Made by a program: the position numbers and the translations under genes | Notes under the pieces: model-generated | Told to the model about the DNA's origin: nothing | Database searches by the model: none | Seen by the model: the letters and a program-made list of their open reading frames with translations, nothing else | Source of the DNA: Streptomyces sp. CB02400 | GTDB lineage: Bacteria; Actinomycetota; Actinomycetes; Streptomycetales; Streptomycetaceae | Direction of reading: 5' to 3' | Length of the DNA stretch: 64,000 bases | Assembly: GCF_001905725.1 (NCBI RefSeq) | Contig: NZ_LIWB01000004.1 | Location: forward strand, 62,001-126,000 | In this document: piece by piece, positions 49,425-59,085 of the stretch | How positions within the stretch are numbered: the stretch's first letter is position 1 | Layout of the letters: each line of letters starts with the position of its first letter

Positions 49425-51110
49425 TCAGGGCTCGCGCCACCCCTTCAGCACCGTCTCGAACTGCGCGCTGGTCGTGGCCCAGTCCTCGGCCGGTCCGGAC
49501 ATGTAGACCGCGTACTCGACGCCGTCCCGTGAGAGGTACATCTGGTCGACCGCCCGGCGCGGACCCGGGAAGTCGGTGTCCTTGGCCAGCGCGGTCCAGG
49601 TGTACTCCAGCCGGGCGCTCTGGCGGTCCCGGTAGACGCGGCGGTCCAGACCGATCCGCTGGTAGCCGACCAGGCGCTGCCCTATCTGCCGGTCCAGGTC
49701 CCTCAGGTGCTCGTACGGGTCGTCGAAGTCGGGCGAGTCGTCGATGGCGATGCGGATGAAGTGCTTGCCGCCGTCGGGCGTGTAGTCGACCTGCCGGGTC
49801 TCCTCGTCGAAGACCGCGCGCTCCCAGTCGTCGCCGGGCAGGACGATGCTGAAGCCCCAGGGGTCGCTGCGGCGCACCCAGCCCTCCGGGAGGTTTCCCC
49901 GTGACTCGGTCTTCCCCGTCTCCGTGGGGCTGGGCGTCGGGGTCGGGGACGGACCGGCCGTGGTGCCGCCCCGGTCCTCCTGCTGGAGCATCACCGCGGT
50001 TCCTCCGCCGATGATCGCCGCCAGGACGACGACCAGGGCGATCACCCGCCCGCGCACCCGCCGGCGGGGCGCGGCGGGCGGCATGTACGGCTGCTGAGCG
50101 GTCGTGGGACCGCCCTGCGGGTACGGCTGCTGACCCGTGGTGGGACCGGCCTGCGGGTACGGCTGCCGACCCGTGGTGGGACCGGCCTGCGGGTACGGCG
50201 GGACCGCCTCGGGCCTGGTCTCGTACGGCAGGGGAGCACGGGCGTCGACCGCCTGGGTCGGCACGTACTCCTGCGCCGCCTGCGGCCGGCGCCCCTCGGC
50301 GGCCTCGGCGAGCAGTTGCTCGGCCCGGTCCGCGTCGGGCCGGGTGGCCGGATCCTTGCGCAGAAGTGCGCTGATGACGGGCCCGAGCGGGCCGGCGTGC
50401 TCCGGCTCGTCGGCTTCCTCCTCGACGACCGCCTGCATGGTGGTCAGCGGTGACGTGCGGCGGAACGGTGATCTGCCCTCCACCGCCGTGTACAGCGTCG
50501 CGCCGAGCGCCCACAGGTCGGAGGAGGGGCCGGGGTCGTGGCCGCGGACCCGCTCGGGCGCGAGGTAGTCGACCGAGCCGACGACCTCACCGGTGCGGGT
50601 GATGGCCGTGTCGCCGTCGATCTGCGCGATGCCGAAGTCGGTGAGCAGGACCCGGCCGTCGTCGCCGAGGAGGACGTTGCCGGGCTTGACGTCACGGTGC
50701 AGTACGCCGGCGGCGTGCGCGGCGCGCAGGGCGCGCAGCACCCACAGGCCTATGCGCGCGGCCTCGCGGGGGTCGACGCGTTCCCGTTCCTTCACCGCGT
50801 CGGCCAGCGAATGGCCCTCGATCAACTCCATCACGATCCACGGCCGGCCGTCGTGCTCCAGCACGTCGTGCACCGTGACGACGGCGGAGTGGTTGATCCG
50901 CGCGGCGGCCCGTGCCTCCGCGCGGGTGCGTGCCAGCAGCATGGCCTGTTCGCTGTCGGAGACGTAGAGCGCCGCGGTCAGTTCCTTGATGGCGACGACC
51001 CGGTGCAGCACCTCGTCATGGGCGCGCCACACCCGGCCCATGCCACCGCTCCCGATGGATTCACCGAGCCGGTAGCGGCCCGCGACGAGCGAGCCCTGCA
51101 TCTGATTCAC
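49425..51110 (-). CDS. Ser/Thr protein kinase with outer domain (kinase 3)
   Basis: The 561-aa kinase has IGSGGMGRVW, VAIKELT, HRDVKPGN, DFGIAQ, GSVDYLAPERV and SDLWALGATLY, so it should be active. Between the kinase domain and the membrane helix (VIALVVVLAAIIGGGTAVML) lies a repeat of 12 residues (QPYPQAGPTTG type) in three copies. The outer domain begins LPEGWVRRSDPWGFSIVLP and ends with VEYAVYMSGPAEDWATT. The same build (GWxR, DPxGF, Y-rich strands, W near the end) recurs in kinases 4 and 5. GTG 51110 (VNQMQGSLVAG) has GCGGGGC upstream; ATG 51101 is an alternative start. Confidence 0.93.
   Translation of the reverse strand: MNQMQGSLVAGRYRLGESIGSGGMGRVWRAHDEVLHRVVAIKELTAALYVSDSEQAMLLARTRAEARAAARINHSAVVTVHDVLEHDGRPWIVMELIEGHSLADAVKERERVDPREAARIGLWVLRALRAAHAAGVLHRDVKPGNVLLGDDGRVLLTDFGIAQIDGDTAITRTGEVVGSVDYLAPERVRGHDPGPSSDLWALGATLYTAVEGRSPFRRTSPLTTMQAVVEEEADEPEHAGPLGPVISALLRKDPATRPDADRAEQLLAEAAEGRRPQAAQEYVPTQAVDARAPLPYETRPEAVPPYPQAGPTTGRQPYPQAGPTTGQQPYPQGGPTTAQQPYMPPAAPRRRVRGRVIALVVVLAAIIGGGTAVMLQQEDRGGTTAGPSPTPTPSPTETGKTESRGNLPEGWVRRSDPWGFSIVLPGDDWERAVFDEETRQVDYTPDGGKHFIRIAIDDSPDFDDPYEHLRDLDRQIGQRLVGYQRIGLDRRVYRDRQSARLEYTWTALAKDTDFPGPRRAVDQMYLSRDGVEYAVYMSGPAEDWATTSAQFETVLKGWREP
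50089..50196 (-). repeat. 36-bp tandem repeat in the kinase 3 linker
   Basis: Three 36-bp units (50089-50124, 50125-50160, 50161-50196) encode the 12-residue linker repeat. The last two units differ at one base; the first is more diverged. Confidence 0.9.
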
Positions 51111-51260
51111 GTTGCCCCGCAATGGTCTTGACAGGGTCAGCGTAAGTACCCCGGCGCGTCCTGGGAACCGAGGGGGTGCCATGGAGACCGCACTGTGACA
51201 GTTGTCGCCGTATGGGGCGTCAGGCAACCAAAACCCCTGTGACCGCGTGGAGTCGGTGGT

Positions 51261-53825
51261 TCAGCCGGTGAACCGGTAGGTCGCCGCCGCCTGCTCGTAG
51301 AGCCGGGTCACCTCGTCCCGTTCGGCCTCCGGTCCGCGTACCTGCACCACGTGGTAACGGCCGTCGATCAGCGCCGCGAGATTGCGGACGTACAGTTCGC
51401 CGCCGTCGCCGGTCCAGGTGAACTGGCCCTCGGCCATGGTCCGCCCGCCCACCTCGATGGTCTTCAGGCCGGTGGAGGTGGCCCAGCTGGAGTCGCGGTA
51501 GGGCTGGAGTTCGCGCTCGTCGTCCCGCTGGTAGGCCATGGGATCACTGCCGTACCGCTGCGCGCTGTCCCGGCCCGGTACGACGATGAGCTCGAAGTCC
51601 CCCTCGGAGTAGACGACCTGGCCGCTGCCGTTCTTCGCGGTGCGCTGCCAGCCCTCGGCGACGGCGACCCGGAAACCCTCCGGGTCCTTGGCCAGGGTGA
51701 AGCCGTCGGCGACCTCGGGGCCGGTGGTCTGCGTCTCGGTGGAGGCGGCCGACTCCTTGGGGCCGTTCTTGGGACTGTCCTCGGGCTTCGGCGATTTCTG
51801 CTCGGCGTCCGGTGGGCTCGGCGCGGGGCTCACCTCACCGGCGGCTCCGGTACGGTCGGCCGAACCCGAGTCGCCCTCACCGGACTTCGGCATGAACAGC
51901 ATGGCGTACGCGATCGCCGCCGCCATGGCGAGCAGCACCAGCAGGAGCAGGGTGCGGCCGAGCCGGCGCGGGGAACCGGCGTCCCGCCTGGCCCGCTTGT
52001 GCCGCCCGTGGTGCGCGGGGAGCCCGGCGCGGCGCCTGCGCACCAGCTCGCCCCGGCGCCGTATGACGGGCAGCTTGCTCGCGTCGGCGGGCGGTGCCGC
52101 TATGACGTGCACACCCGCCTCGGGCTCGGGCGCGGAGCGCACCAGCGAACGCAGCCAGCCGCGCAGCTCCTCGAAGTCGAGGCGCTCGGTGGGGTCCTGA
52201 CGCAGCAGCGACTCCACGACCGGCCGCAGCGGCCCGCACTCCTCGGCGAACGCGGGCGGCTCGGCGCACACCATCTGCACCAGCTCGGCCGTCGACTCCT
52301 CCGGGTAGGGCGCGTGTCCCTGTACGGCCCGGAACAGCAGGGAACCCAGCGCCCAGAGGTCGGTGGCGGGGCCGATCGGGGCGGCAAGCTGCCAGTTCTC
52401 GTGCACGGGTCCGGCCTGCTCCGGCGCCCACCGCTCGGTCACGGGCCCGACGACGGCCATGCGCGCCTGCCGCGCCCGCTCGGCGGCCAGCGCGGTGGTC
52501 GGGCCGCGGCGCGCGGGGGCGTGGGCCACCAGGTCGTCCCAGCGTGCGGGCGGGGCGGGGGCGGCCGCCGGTTCGAGGGCCGCGGGGGCCGCGGGGGTTT
52601 CGGGTGTTCCCGGGGCGGTGCGTCCGCTGCCGCCCCCGCTGCCCGCACGGGGCGCGGCCCCGTGCCAGCCGGTGGCGCCCACACCGTAGGGGTCGGCTAT
52701 CTGTCCCGGCGGAATCGCGGCGGCCGTCGTGCCCGCGCCCTCGTCCCCCGGCCGGGAGACGTACGGCGGCTGCGCGGAGCCGCTGCCGTGCTGCGGGACG
52801 GAGGCCGGGCCCCCGCCGTCCTCGGGGGCGGGCCGGGCGCCGGGCAGGGCGGCACGGCCGCTCTGCTGGGCCTCCTGCACCCGGGCGGCGGCCCGGGCAC
52901 CCGCCCGGTACGCGGCGATCGCCCCCGCGCGGGCCGCCCGCACGTCGCCCGCGCTGTCGAGGGCCTTGGGGGCCGCCACGGGCGAAAGACCACCCGCCGT
53001 GTCCGCCCCACCGCCGGACATCCGGCCGGCCCGAGCCTCGATGGCGGCCCGGCGCGCGGCATCGGGGTCGGCGTCGGGCTCGCGGGTGAACCCGGGCGGC
53101 CAGGACGGGCCGCGCCCGGCGTCCGGCGCGCCCGCGGGTGCCGCCGGTCCCAGGGCCTCGATCGCCCCCGCTGTCCGCCCCGGTTCCTCGTCCGGAGCGG
53201 GCACCGGGTCGTACCCGCACAGTGCCTCCTCCGCCGCACCGACCGCGAGACCGGTGAGCATCACCCGGCCGTCGTCGCAGACGAGCACCGTGCGCGCGGT
53301 GATGTTGCGGTGCACCCAGCCGTGGGAGTGCAGTACCCGCAGCGCGGTCAGGACGTCGGAGGCGACCTCCGCCGCCCGGTACGGGGACAGCGGCTTCTCG
53401 GCGAGCAGGGCGGCGAGCGGACGCGCGGACACGAGTTCACTGACGATCCACAGCGAACCGCCCTCCGCGAACACGTCGAAGACCTGGTCCAGGCGTGGGT
53501 GGTCGGGGATGGCGGCCGCCGCCTGCGCGGCCTCGACCGCGCGCCGCACGACCGGGTCGGCGGGCCGTCGCGTGCCCCCGCGCGCGGACGCGGGCCCGGG
53601 TCCGCCACGCCGCGCACCCCTGTCACGGGCGGTGAAACCGTCGGGCAGCCCCTCCGCGTCCAGCACCTCGGCCTCGACGACCTCCGGCAACGGGACCTGT
53701 CTGACCAGGACTTCCTGCCCGCTGTAGGTGTCGAAGGCGCGGGTCTCGGTCAGTTCGTACTCGTCGGAGGGCGGCAGCGGCAGGCGGTAGCGGTCGGCGA
53801 GAACCCGTCCCGCATAGTCGTCCAC
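51261..53825 (-). CDS. Kinase-like membrane protein lacking catalytic residues (pseudokinase, kinase 4)
   Basis: This 854-aa protein has the outline of its neighbours but not their chemistry. The glycine loop is absent and the ATP-binding Lys strand reads EVLVRQVPL. The catalytic loop is HRNITARTVL instead of HRDxKPxN, and DFG is replaced by MLTGLAVG. Later kinase-fold helices remain (ATDLWALGSLLFRAVQGHAPY, LLRQDPTERLDFEEL). Between the two halves is a 270-residue Ala/Gly/Pro-rich, probably disordered insert. One membrane helix (LLLLVLLAMAAAIAYAMLF) leads to an outer domain of the family type (DPEGFRVAVAEGWQR, QFTWTGDGGELYV). GTG 53825 has GGGGGAGG upstream. It probably acts as a scaffold or allosteric partner. 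Confidence 0.88.
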   Translation of the reverse strand: MDDYAGRVLADRYRLPLPPSDEYELTETRAFDTYSGQEVLVRQVPLPEVVEAEVLDAEGLPDGFTARDRGARRGGPGPASARGGTRRPADPVVRRAVEAAQAAAAIPDHPRLDQVFDVFAEGGSLWIVSELVSARPLAALLAEKPLSPYRAAEVASDVLTALRVLHSHGWVHRNITARTVLVCDDGRVMLTGLAVGAAEEALCGYDPVPAPDEEPGRTAGAIEALGPAAPAGAPDAGRGPSWPPGFTREPDADPDAARRAAIEARAGRMSGGGADTAGGLSPVAAPKALDSAGDVRAARAGAIAAYRAGARAAARVQEAQQSGRAALPGARPAPEDGGGPASVPQHGSGSAQPPYVSRPGDEGAGTTAAAIPPGQIADPYGVGATGWHGAAPRAGSGGGSGRTAPGTPETPAAPAALEPAAAPAPPARWDDLVAHAPARRGPTTALAAERARQARMAVVGPVTERWAPEQAGPVHENWQLAAPIGPATDLWALGSLLFRAVQGHAPYPEESTAELVQMVCAEPPAFAEECGPLRPVVESLLRQDPTERLDFEELRGWLRSLVRSAPEPEAGVHVIAAPPADASKLPVIRRRGELVRRRRAGLPAHHGRHKRARRDAGSPRRLGRTLLLLVLLAMAAAIAYAMLFMPKSGEGDSGSADRTGAAGEVSPAPSPPDAEQKSPKPEDSPKNGPKESAASTETQTTGPEVADGFTLAKDPEGFRVAVAEGWQRTAKNGSGQVVYSEGDFELIVVPGRDSAQRYGSDPMAYQRDDERELQPYRDSSWATSTGLKTIEVGGRTMAEGQFTWTGDGGELYVRNLAALIDGRYHVVQVRGPEAERDEVTRLYEQAAATYRFTG

Positions 53826-53978
53826 GTTGCCTCCCCCGGCACTACGGTCGATCGGTTCCGTTCGCCCGGCGGGCCGTTCCGGCTGCGTACGGTCCGCAAG
53901 CATTCACGATACGTGCCGGAGGCAACCCGCAGAGAGGGGATGCCACATCTGCCTCCCCATTCCGCGGGCCGGTCATGC

Positions 53979-56051
53979 TCAGGACTTCGGCCGGAACGTC
54001 TTCGTCAGCGTCCGCCAGGTGTCCTTGCGCTGGTCGCTGCCCCAGTCGGCGGCCTTGGCCGTGTACATCAGCCCGTACCCGAGCCGGTCGCCGACGACGG
54101 TCCCCCGGTCGATGGACCGGTACTTGGTCCCGCTCTCCACATAGGTGAACTCCCAGTCGGCCGTGTTCCAACCGCGGTAGTCCACCGCCTCGATACGGAT
54201 CCGCTGGTACTGGGAACGCACCATGCTGCGTTCCTGGTTCTTCCAGTCCGCGACCGGGTCGTCCTTCGGCGTGGTCGTCCAGCCGATGAGCAGCTTCTGT
54301 CCGTTCGGCCCGGTGAACCGGTCCCCGGCGGCCCCCGTCGACTGGAACTTCCATCCCTCGGGCAGCCCGATCGAGTACCCCTGGTTCCCTTCGTACGTCT
54401 CCGCCGCCGACGTACCGCCGCCGTCCTCTTCTCCGGCCTCTTCCCCGGCCTCGTCCTCGTCCCCGGCCGATCCGCCGGTGCCGGTGCCCGCGGTGGTGGT
54501 CGCCGAACCCGTTCCCGTGCCCGTCGGCTCGGTCGCCGTGCCGTCGGTGCGGGTGCCGTCCCCTTCGTCACCCTTGGTGTCGGCGCTCGGGGTCCCGCTG
54601 ACGACGGTCCCGCCGCCGCTGCCCTTGGCTCCCTTGTCGCCCTCGTCGTCGCCGCCGAGCGTGAGGGCCAGCACGGCGCCGAGCACGGCGAGCACCACGA
54701 CCACCGCGATGATGATCAGCGTCCGGCGCGGCACCACATCGGTGAGCGGCGCCCGCGGCACGGCCCTGGCCGGCAGGTCCGGCGGCGTCATCACCGGCCA
54801 GCCCGAACTGCGGCCACCGGCGTCCGGCTTCTGCCGCGCGGTCCCCTGCGCACCCGGGCCGGACGCCTGGGCCGGCCTCGCGGCGGGCTTCGCGGCCGGA
54901 GCGGAGGGCGATGCCGCGCCGGGCCTCGTCCCGGAGGCACCCGCCGACGTGCTCCTGGTTCCCGCGGCCGGCTCGGCGGCCGAAGCGGTGCCGCCACCGC
55001 CGGACTTGGCGCGGGTCGCCGCGGCGGCACCGGCCGAGCCGGCCGCCACCGCCGCCTTCCGCACGGAACGCAGCGCGCCCCGCAGCTTCTCCCCGGCCTC
55101 CTCGCCGCGCCTGCCCCCGGCGCCCGCCCGCTCGTCCGGCTGCTCGGGCAGCGGCACGACCTTCGTCGCGTCCGCCGGCTCCCCGGCCTCCTTGGGCGCG
55201 GGCGCGTCGAGGACCGCGTTCAGCATGGCCCGGGCGCCGCGGTCGTCGAGCCGCTGGGCGGGGTCCTTGTTGAGCAGCCCGTAGATGACGTCCCTGAGCG
55301 GCCCCGCGTTCTTCGGCTCGTCGAGCGGCTCGGTCATCACCGCCGTGAGCGTCGCGATCGCGGACCCCTTGTCGTACGGCGGAGTGCCCTCCACCGCCGC
55401 GTACAGCAGCCCGCCGAGCGACCACAGGTCGGCCGCCGGCCCCGGCTTGTGCCCGCGGGCCCGCTCCGGGGAGATGTAGGAGGGGGCGCCGACCAGCATG
55501 CCGGTCGAGGTGATGGACGGGTCGCCCTCGACCTGGGCGATGCCGAAGTCCGTGAGCACGACCCGGCCGTCCTCGGCGATCAGCACGTTCGACGGCTTCA
55601 CGTCACGGTGCAGGATGCCCTCGCGGTGCGCGGAGCGCAGGACGTCCAGGATGGCGAGGCCGACCTCCGCCGCGCGCCGCGGCTCCAGCAGGCCGTCCTC
55701 TCGGATGGCCTCGGCGAGCGACTTGCCCTCGACGAGTTCCATCACGATCCAGGGCCGGTCGTCCTCCTCGACCACGTCGAAGACCGTCACAGCGCTGTTG
55801 TTGCGGATCCGCGCGATCGCCTTGGCCTCGCGCAGGGTCCGCGTGATCAGCCGCCGCTTCTCGTCCTCGTCGATGTTCGACGGGAAGCGGAGCTCCTTGA
55901 CGGCGACGGTCCGCCCCAGAGTCTCGTCCTGGGCCCGCCACACCGTGCCCATGCCGCCGCGGCCGAGCACATCTCCCAGCCGGTACCGCCCGGCGAGGAG
56001 ACGTGCGCTCTTGTCCTGACGGGATGTCCCCGCCCGCTCCGCCTCCGACAT
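53979..56051 (-). CDS. Ser/Thr protein kinase with outer domain (kinase 5)
   Basis: The 690-aa kinase is first in the leftward series. Its motifs are complete: LGRGGMGTVW, VAVKELR, HRDVKPSN, DFGIAQ, GAPSYISPERA and ADLWSLGGLLY. A 170-residue Ala/Gly/Pro-rich linker precedes the membrane helix (TLIIIAVVVVLAVLGAVLALTL). A Thr/Gly/Asp/Glu-rich stalk and an outer domain follow (YSIGLPEGWKFQSTGAAGDRF, TADWEFTYVESGTKY). ATG 56051 is chosen because GAGGGGA lies 5 bases upstream; an in-frame ATG at 56063 is possible. The gene is divergent from a DD-peptidase-like hydrolase, which fits a wall-related role for the cluster. Confidence 0.94.
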   Translation of the reverse strand: MSEAERAGTSRQDKSARLLAGRYRLGDVLGRGGMGTVWRAQDETLGRTVAVKELRFPSNIDEDEKRRLITRTLREAKAIARIRNNSAVTVFDVVEEDDRPWIVMELVEGKSLAEAIREDGLLEPRRAAEVGLAILDVLRSAHREGILHRDVKPSNVLIAEDGRVVLTDFGIAQVEGDPSITSTGMLVGAPSYISPERARGHKPGPAADLWSLGGLLYAAVEGTPPYDKGSAIATLTAVMTEPLDEPKNAGPLRDVIYGLLNKDPAQRLDDRGARAMLNAVLDAPAPKEAGEPADATKVVPLPEQPDERAGAGGRRGEEAGEKLRGALRSVRKAAVAAGSAGAAAATRAKSGGGGTASAAEPAAGTRSTSAGASGTRPGAASPSAPAAKPAARPAQASGPGAQGTARQKPDAGGRSSGWPVMTPPDLPARAVPRAPLTDVVPRRTLIIIAVVVVLAVLGAVLALTLGGDDEGDKGAKGSGGGTVVSGTPSADTKGDEGDGTRTDGTATEPTGTGTGSATTTAGTGTGGSAGDEDEAGEEAGEEDGGGTSAAETYEGNQGYSIGLPEGWKFQSTGAAGDRFTGPNGQKLLIGWTTTPKDDPVADWKNQERSMVRSQYQRIRIEAVDYRGWNTADWEFTYVESGTKYRSIDRGTVVGDRLGYGLMYTAKAADWGSDQRKDTWRTLTKTFRPKS

Positions 56052-56221
56052 GCGTCCCCTCATGCAACCCGCCCTGACAGAGCCTTCATTGTCCCTCACC
56101 CGACAAGTGGTCGACGCCCAGGGTGCCTCTGGCCGCACACCGGGCCCGGCGGCACGGCACCCGGGTGACGGACACGTCCCCCCGCCCTGCATGATGGGCC
56201 TCCGACATGGGAGGAGCAGGG

Positions 56222-57265
56222 ATGCCGCCGCTTCGGACACTATTGGCCGTTCCTGTGTCCCTGGCCCTGCTCGCCCTGGCCCCGACCGCCTCCCCGGCCC
56301 CGGCCGTCCCGCCTACGGACGCGCTCCTTCCGCTGCTGGTCACACGGGGCGGCGCCCCGGCCGCGGCCCTGCTGGCCCTGGAGGAGACCGGCGCCCGCTA
56401 CGCCGACACCGGCCCGGGCATCGAGCGTGCCGACCACTTCCGCGCCGGCAGCATCACCAAGACGTTCGTCGCCACGGTCGTCCTGCAACTGGCCGACGAA
56501 GGCCGCCTGTCACTGTCCGGCACCGTGGAGGAACATCTGCCCGGCCTGGTGCGGGGAGCGGGCAACGACGGCCGCGCGCTGACCCTGCGTTCCCTGCTCA
56601 CCCACACCAGCGGCCTGTACGACTTCTCCGTGGACACGCGAGGCACCGTGCCGGTCACCCCTCTTCAGGCCGTACGCATCGCGCTCACCCACCCCCCGGC
56701 CGACCCCGGCCGCTTCTCCTACTCGAACACCAACTACGTCCTGCTCGGCCTGGTCGTCGAACAGGTCACCGGCCGCTCGTACGCCGCCGAGGTCGAGCGC
56801 CGCATCATCGCTCCGCTGCGTCTGACGGGCACCTCCTTCCCGGGTTCCCTGACCTCTCTGCCCTCGCCGCACGGCCGCTCCTACGCGACCGACGGAACCG
56901 ACGTCACCCGGCTCGACCCGCGGGTGGCCGGCGCCGCGGGCGAGTTGGTGACCACGCTCGCCGACCTGGACCGCTTCTACGCGGCCCTGCTCGGCGGTGA
57001 ACTGCTGCCCCCGCGCCGGCTGCGCGAGATGCTCGACACCCGCACCGCACACGGCTCGTACGGCATGGGCCTGTTTCCTGTGACGCTTCCGTGCGGCACC
57101 ACGGTGTGGGGACACAACGGGCGCATCTCCGGCAGCTACGTGCGCACCGCGGCCACGGTCGACGGCCGGCGTGTCCTCACCTTCCGCGTGAACACGGAGT
57201 CGATGGCGGACCCCGGTCTCGAACCCGCGGTGCTCGCGGCCGAGTTCTGCCCTCGCACCTCCTAG
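56222..57265 (+). CDS. Secreted serine hydrolase, beta-lactamase/DD-peptidase family
   Basis: The 347-aa protein has a signal peptide (LLAVPVSLALLALAPTASPA) and a class C beta-lactamase-like fold. The active-site SxxK is in FRAGSITKTFV, YxN is in RFSYSNTNYVLLGLVVEQV, and HNG is in VWGHNGRISGSY. Family members are D-alanyl-D-alanine carboxypeptidases, esterases or beta-lactamases. Secretion and position beside the kinase cluster fit wall metabolism, but the substrate is not proven. ATG 56222 is preferred over 56207 because GGAGGAG lies directly upstream. One pair of cysteines (LPCGTT and EFCPRTS) could form a disulfide. Confidence 0.9.
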   Translation: MPPLRTLLAVPVSLALLALAPTASPAPAVPPTDALLPLLVTRGGAPAAALLALEETGARYADTGPGIERADHFRAGSITKTFVATVVLQLADEGRLSLSGTVEEHLPGLVRGAGNDGRALTLRSLLTHTSGLYDFSVDTRGTVPVTPLQAVRIALTHPPADPGRFSYSNTNYVLLGLVVEQVTGRSYAAEVERRIIAPLRLTGTSFPGSLTSLPSPHGRSYATDGTDVTRLDPRVAGAAGELVTTLADLDRFYAALLGGELLPPRRLREMLDTRTAHGSYGMGLFPVTLPCGTTVWGHNGRISGSYVRTAATVDGRRVLTFRVNTESMADPGLEPAVLAAEFCPRTS

Positions 57266-57378
57266 AACGACCGGGTTCCGAACGGAGATCCCGGATCCCG
57301 CCACCCGTTCGAGTGATTCGGGCCGGTGGCCAGCGGCCCACGACTCGCGGCCCACGGCCCACGACCTGCGGCCTTCGG

Positions 57379-59085
57379 CTACAACGGCACGATGTCCGGG
57401 GCACCCAGCCGTGCCGCGTCCGCCGTCAGGTCGTCGGGCTGCCGCTGCGACTCCCGCTCGGCCTCCACCCGCTTCTCGTAGTGCCGTACCTCGCGCTCGA
57501 TCTGGTCCTTGTCCCAGCCCAGCACCGGCGCCATCAGCTCGGCCGCCTCACGGGCGCTGCGCGTCCCCCGGTCGAACGTCTCGATCGAGATACGGGTGCG
57601 CCTGGTCAGCACGTCGTCCAGGTGCCGCGCACCCTCGTGCGAGGCGGCATAGGTGATCTCGGCACGCAGATAGTCGTCGGCGGCCCGGAGCGGCTCGCCC
57701 AGCGAGGGGTCCGAGGCGATGAGGTCCAGGACCTCCTCCGCCAACGCGCCGTACCGGTGCAGCAGGTGCTCCACCCGTACCGTGTGCAGGCCGGTGCGCG
57801 CGGCTGTGCGCGCCCGCGCGTTCCACAGCGCGTGGTAGCCCTCGGCGCCGACCAGCGGCGTGTCCTCGGTGACGCAGTCGGCGACACGCACGTCGAGTCC
57901 GTGCACCGCCGCGTCCACCGCGTCCTTGGCCATGACCCGGTACGTCGTGTACTTGCCGCCCGCCACCACGACGAGTCCGGGTACCGGATGTGCCACGGTG
58001 TGCTCGCGGGACAGCTTGCTCGTGGCGTCCGACTCACCGGCGAGCAGCGGCCGCAGACCGGCGTACACGCCCTCCACGTCGTCCCGCGTCAGCGGCACCG
58101 CGAGCACCGAGTTCACGTGCTCCAGCAGGTAGTCGATGTCCGCGCTGGACGCGGCCGGGTGCGCCTTGTCGAGGTCCCAGTCGGTGTCCGTGGTGCCCAC
58201 GATCCAGTGCCGGCCCCAGGGTATGACGAACAGCACGGACTTCTCGGTGCGCAGGATGAGCCCGGTCGTGGAGTGGATGCGGTCCTTGGGGACGACCAGG
58301 TGGATGCCCTTCGAGGCCCGTACGTGGAACTGTCCGCGTTCGCCGACCATCGCCTGGGTGTCGTCGGTCCACACCCCGGTGGCGTTGACGACCTGCTTGG
58401 CGTGGATCTCGTACTCGCCGCCGCCCTCGACGTCCTGCACCCGGGCGCCCACGACGCGTTCGCCCTCGCGCAGGAACCCCGTGACCCTCGCGCGGTTGGC
58501 GGCTTTCGCGCCGTACGCCGCCGCCGTGCGCACCAGCGTCGCCACGAACCGGGCGTCGTCCATCTGGGCGTCGTAGTACTGCAGGGCTCCGACCAGCGCG
58601 TCCTTCTTCAGACAGGGTGCCACCCGCAGCGCGTGACGGCGGGTCAGGTGGCGGTGCACGGGCAGGCCGCGCCCGTGTCCCCGGGCCATCGCCATGGTGT
58701 CGTACAGCGCGACGCCCGATCCGGCGTACAACCGCTCCCAGCCCTTGTGCTGCAGCGGGTACAGGAACGGCACCGGGCGCACCAGATGCGGAGCGAGCCG
58801 CTCCAGCAGCAGGCCGCGCTCCTTCAACGCCTCCCGTACGAGCACGAAGTCGAGCATCTCCAGATAGCGCAGGCCACCGTGGATCAGCTTGCTGGACCGG
58901 CTGGAGGTGCCCGACGCCCAGTCACGCGCCTCGACCAGGCCCGTGGACAGGCCGCGCGTCGCGGCGTCGAGCGCCGTACCCGCGCCGACCACGCCGCCGC
59001 CCACCACCAGCACGTCCAGCTCGTGCTCGGCCATGGACGCGAGTGATTCGGCGCGCTGCGCCGGCCCCAGTGTCGCTGTCCTCAC
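57379..59085 (-). CDS. glpD: GlpD: glycerol-3-phosphate dehydrogenase (FAD)
   Basis: GlpD oxidises glycerol 3-phosphate to dihydroxyacetone phosphate and feeds electrons to quinones at the membrane. The 568-aa protein has the FAD motif VLVVGGGVVGAGTALDAATR, then SGTSSRSSKLIHGGLRYLE (substrate/FAD loop), VVNATGVWTD, SKGIHLVVPKDR, and the typical C-terminal DAO_C region (EVLDLIASDP, AEITYAASHEGARHLDDVL). Length and order are normal. GTG 59085 has GGGAGG 5 bases upstream. It stands alone, convergent with the serine hydrolase and divergent from the sugar dehydrogenase homologue. No glycerol operon genes are adjacent. Confidence 0.96.
   Translation of the reverse strand: MRTATLGPAQRAESLASMAEHELDVLVVGGGVVGAGTALDAATRGLSTGLVEARDWASGTSSRSSKLIHGGLRYLEMLDFVLVREALKERGLLLERLAPHLVRPVPFLYPLQHKGWERLYAGSGVALYDTMAMARGHGRGLPVHRHLTRRHALRVAPCLKKDALVGALQYYDAQMDDARFVATLVRTAAAYGAKAANRARVTGFLREGERVVGARVQDVEGGGEYEIHAKQVVNATGVWTDDTQAMVGERGQFHVRASKGIHLVVPKDRIHSTTGLILRTEKSVLFVIPWGRHWIVGTTDTDWDLDKAHPAASSADIDYLLEHVNSVLAVPLTRDDVEGVYAGLRPLLAGESDATSKLSREHTVAHPVPGLVVVAGGKYTTYRVMAKDAVDAAVHGLDVRVADCVTEDTPLVGAEGYHALWNARARTAARTGLHTVRVEHLLHRYGALAEEVLDLIASDPSLGEPLRAADDYLRAEITYAASHEGARHLDDVLTRRTRISIETFDRGTRSAREAAELMAPVLGWDKDQIEREVRHYEKRVEAERESQRQPDDLTADAARLGAPDIVPL

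Noticed and set aside
51351..56168. A 1605-codon open frame on the plus strand opposite three kinase genes
   Set aside because: It is the mirror of real leftward genes with strong G/C third-position bias; the translated sequence is low-complexity and has no family features.
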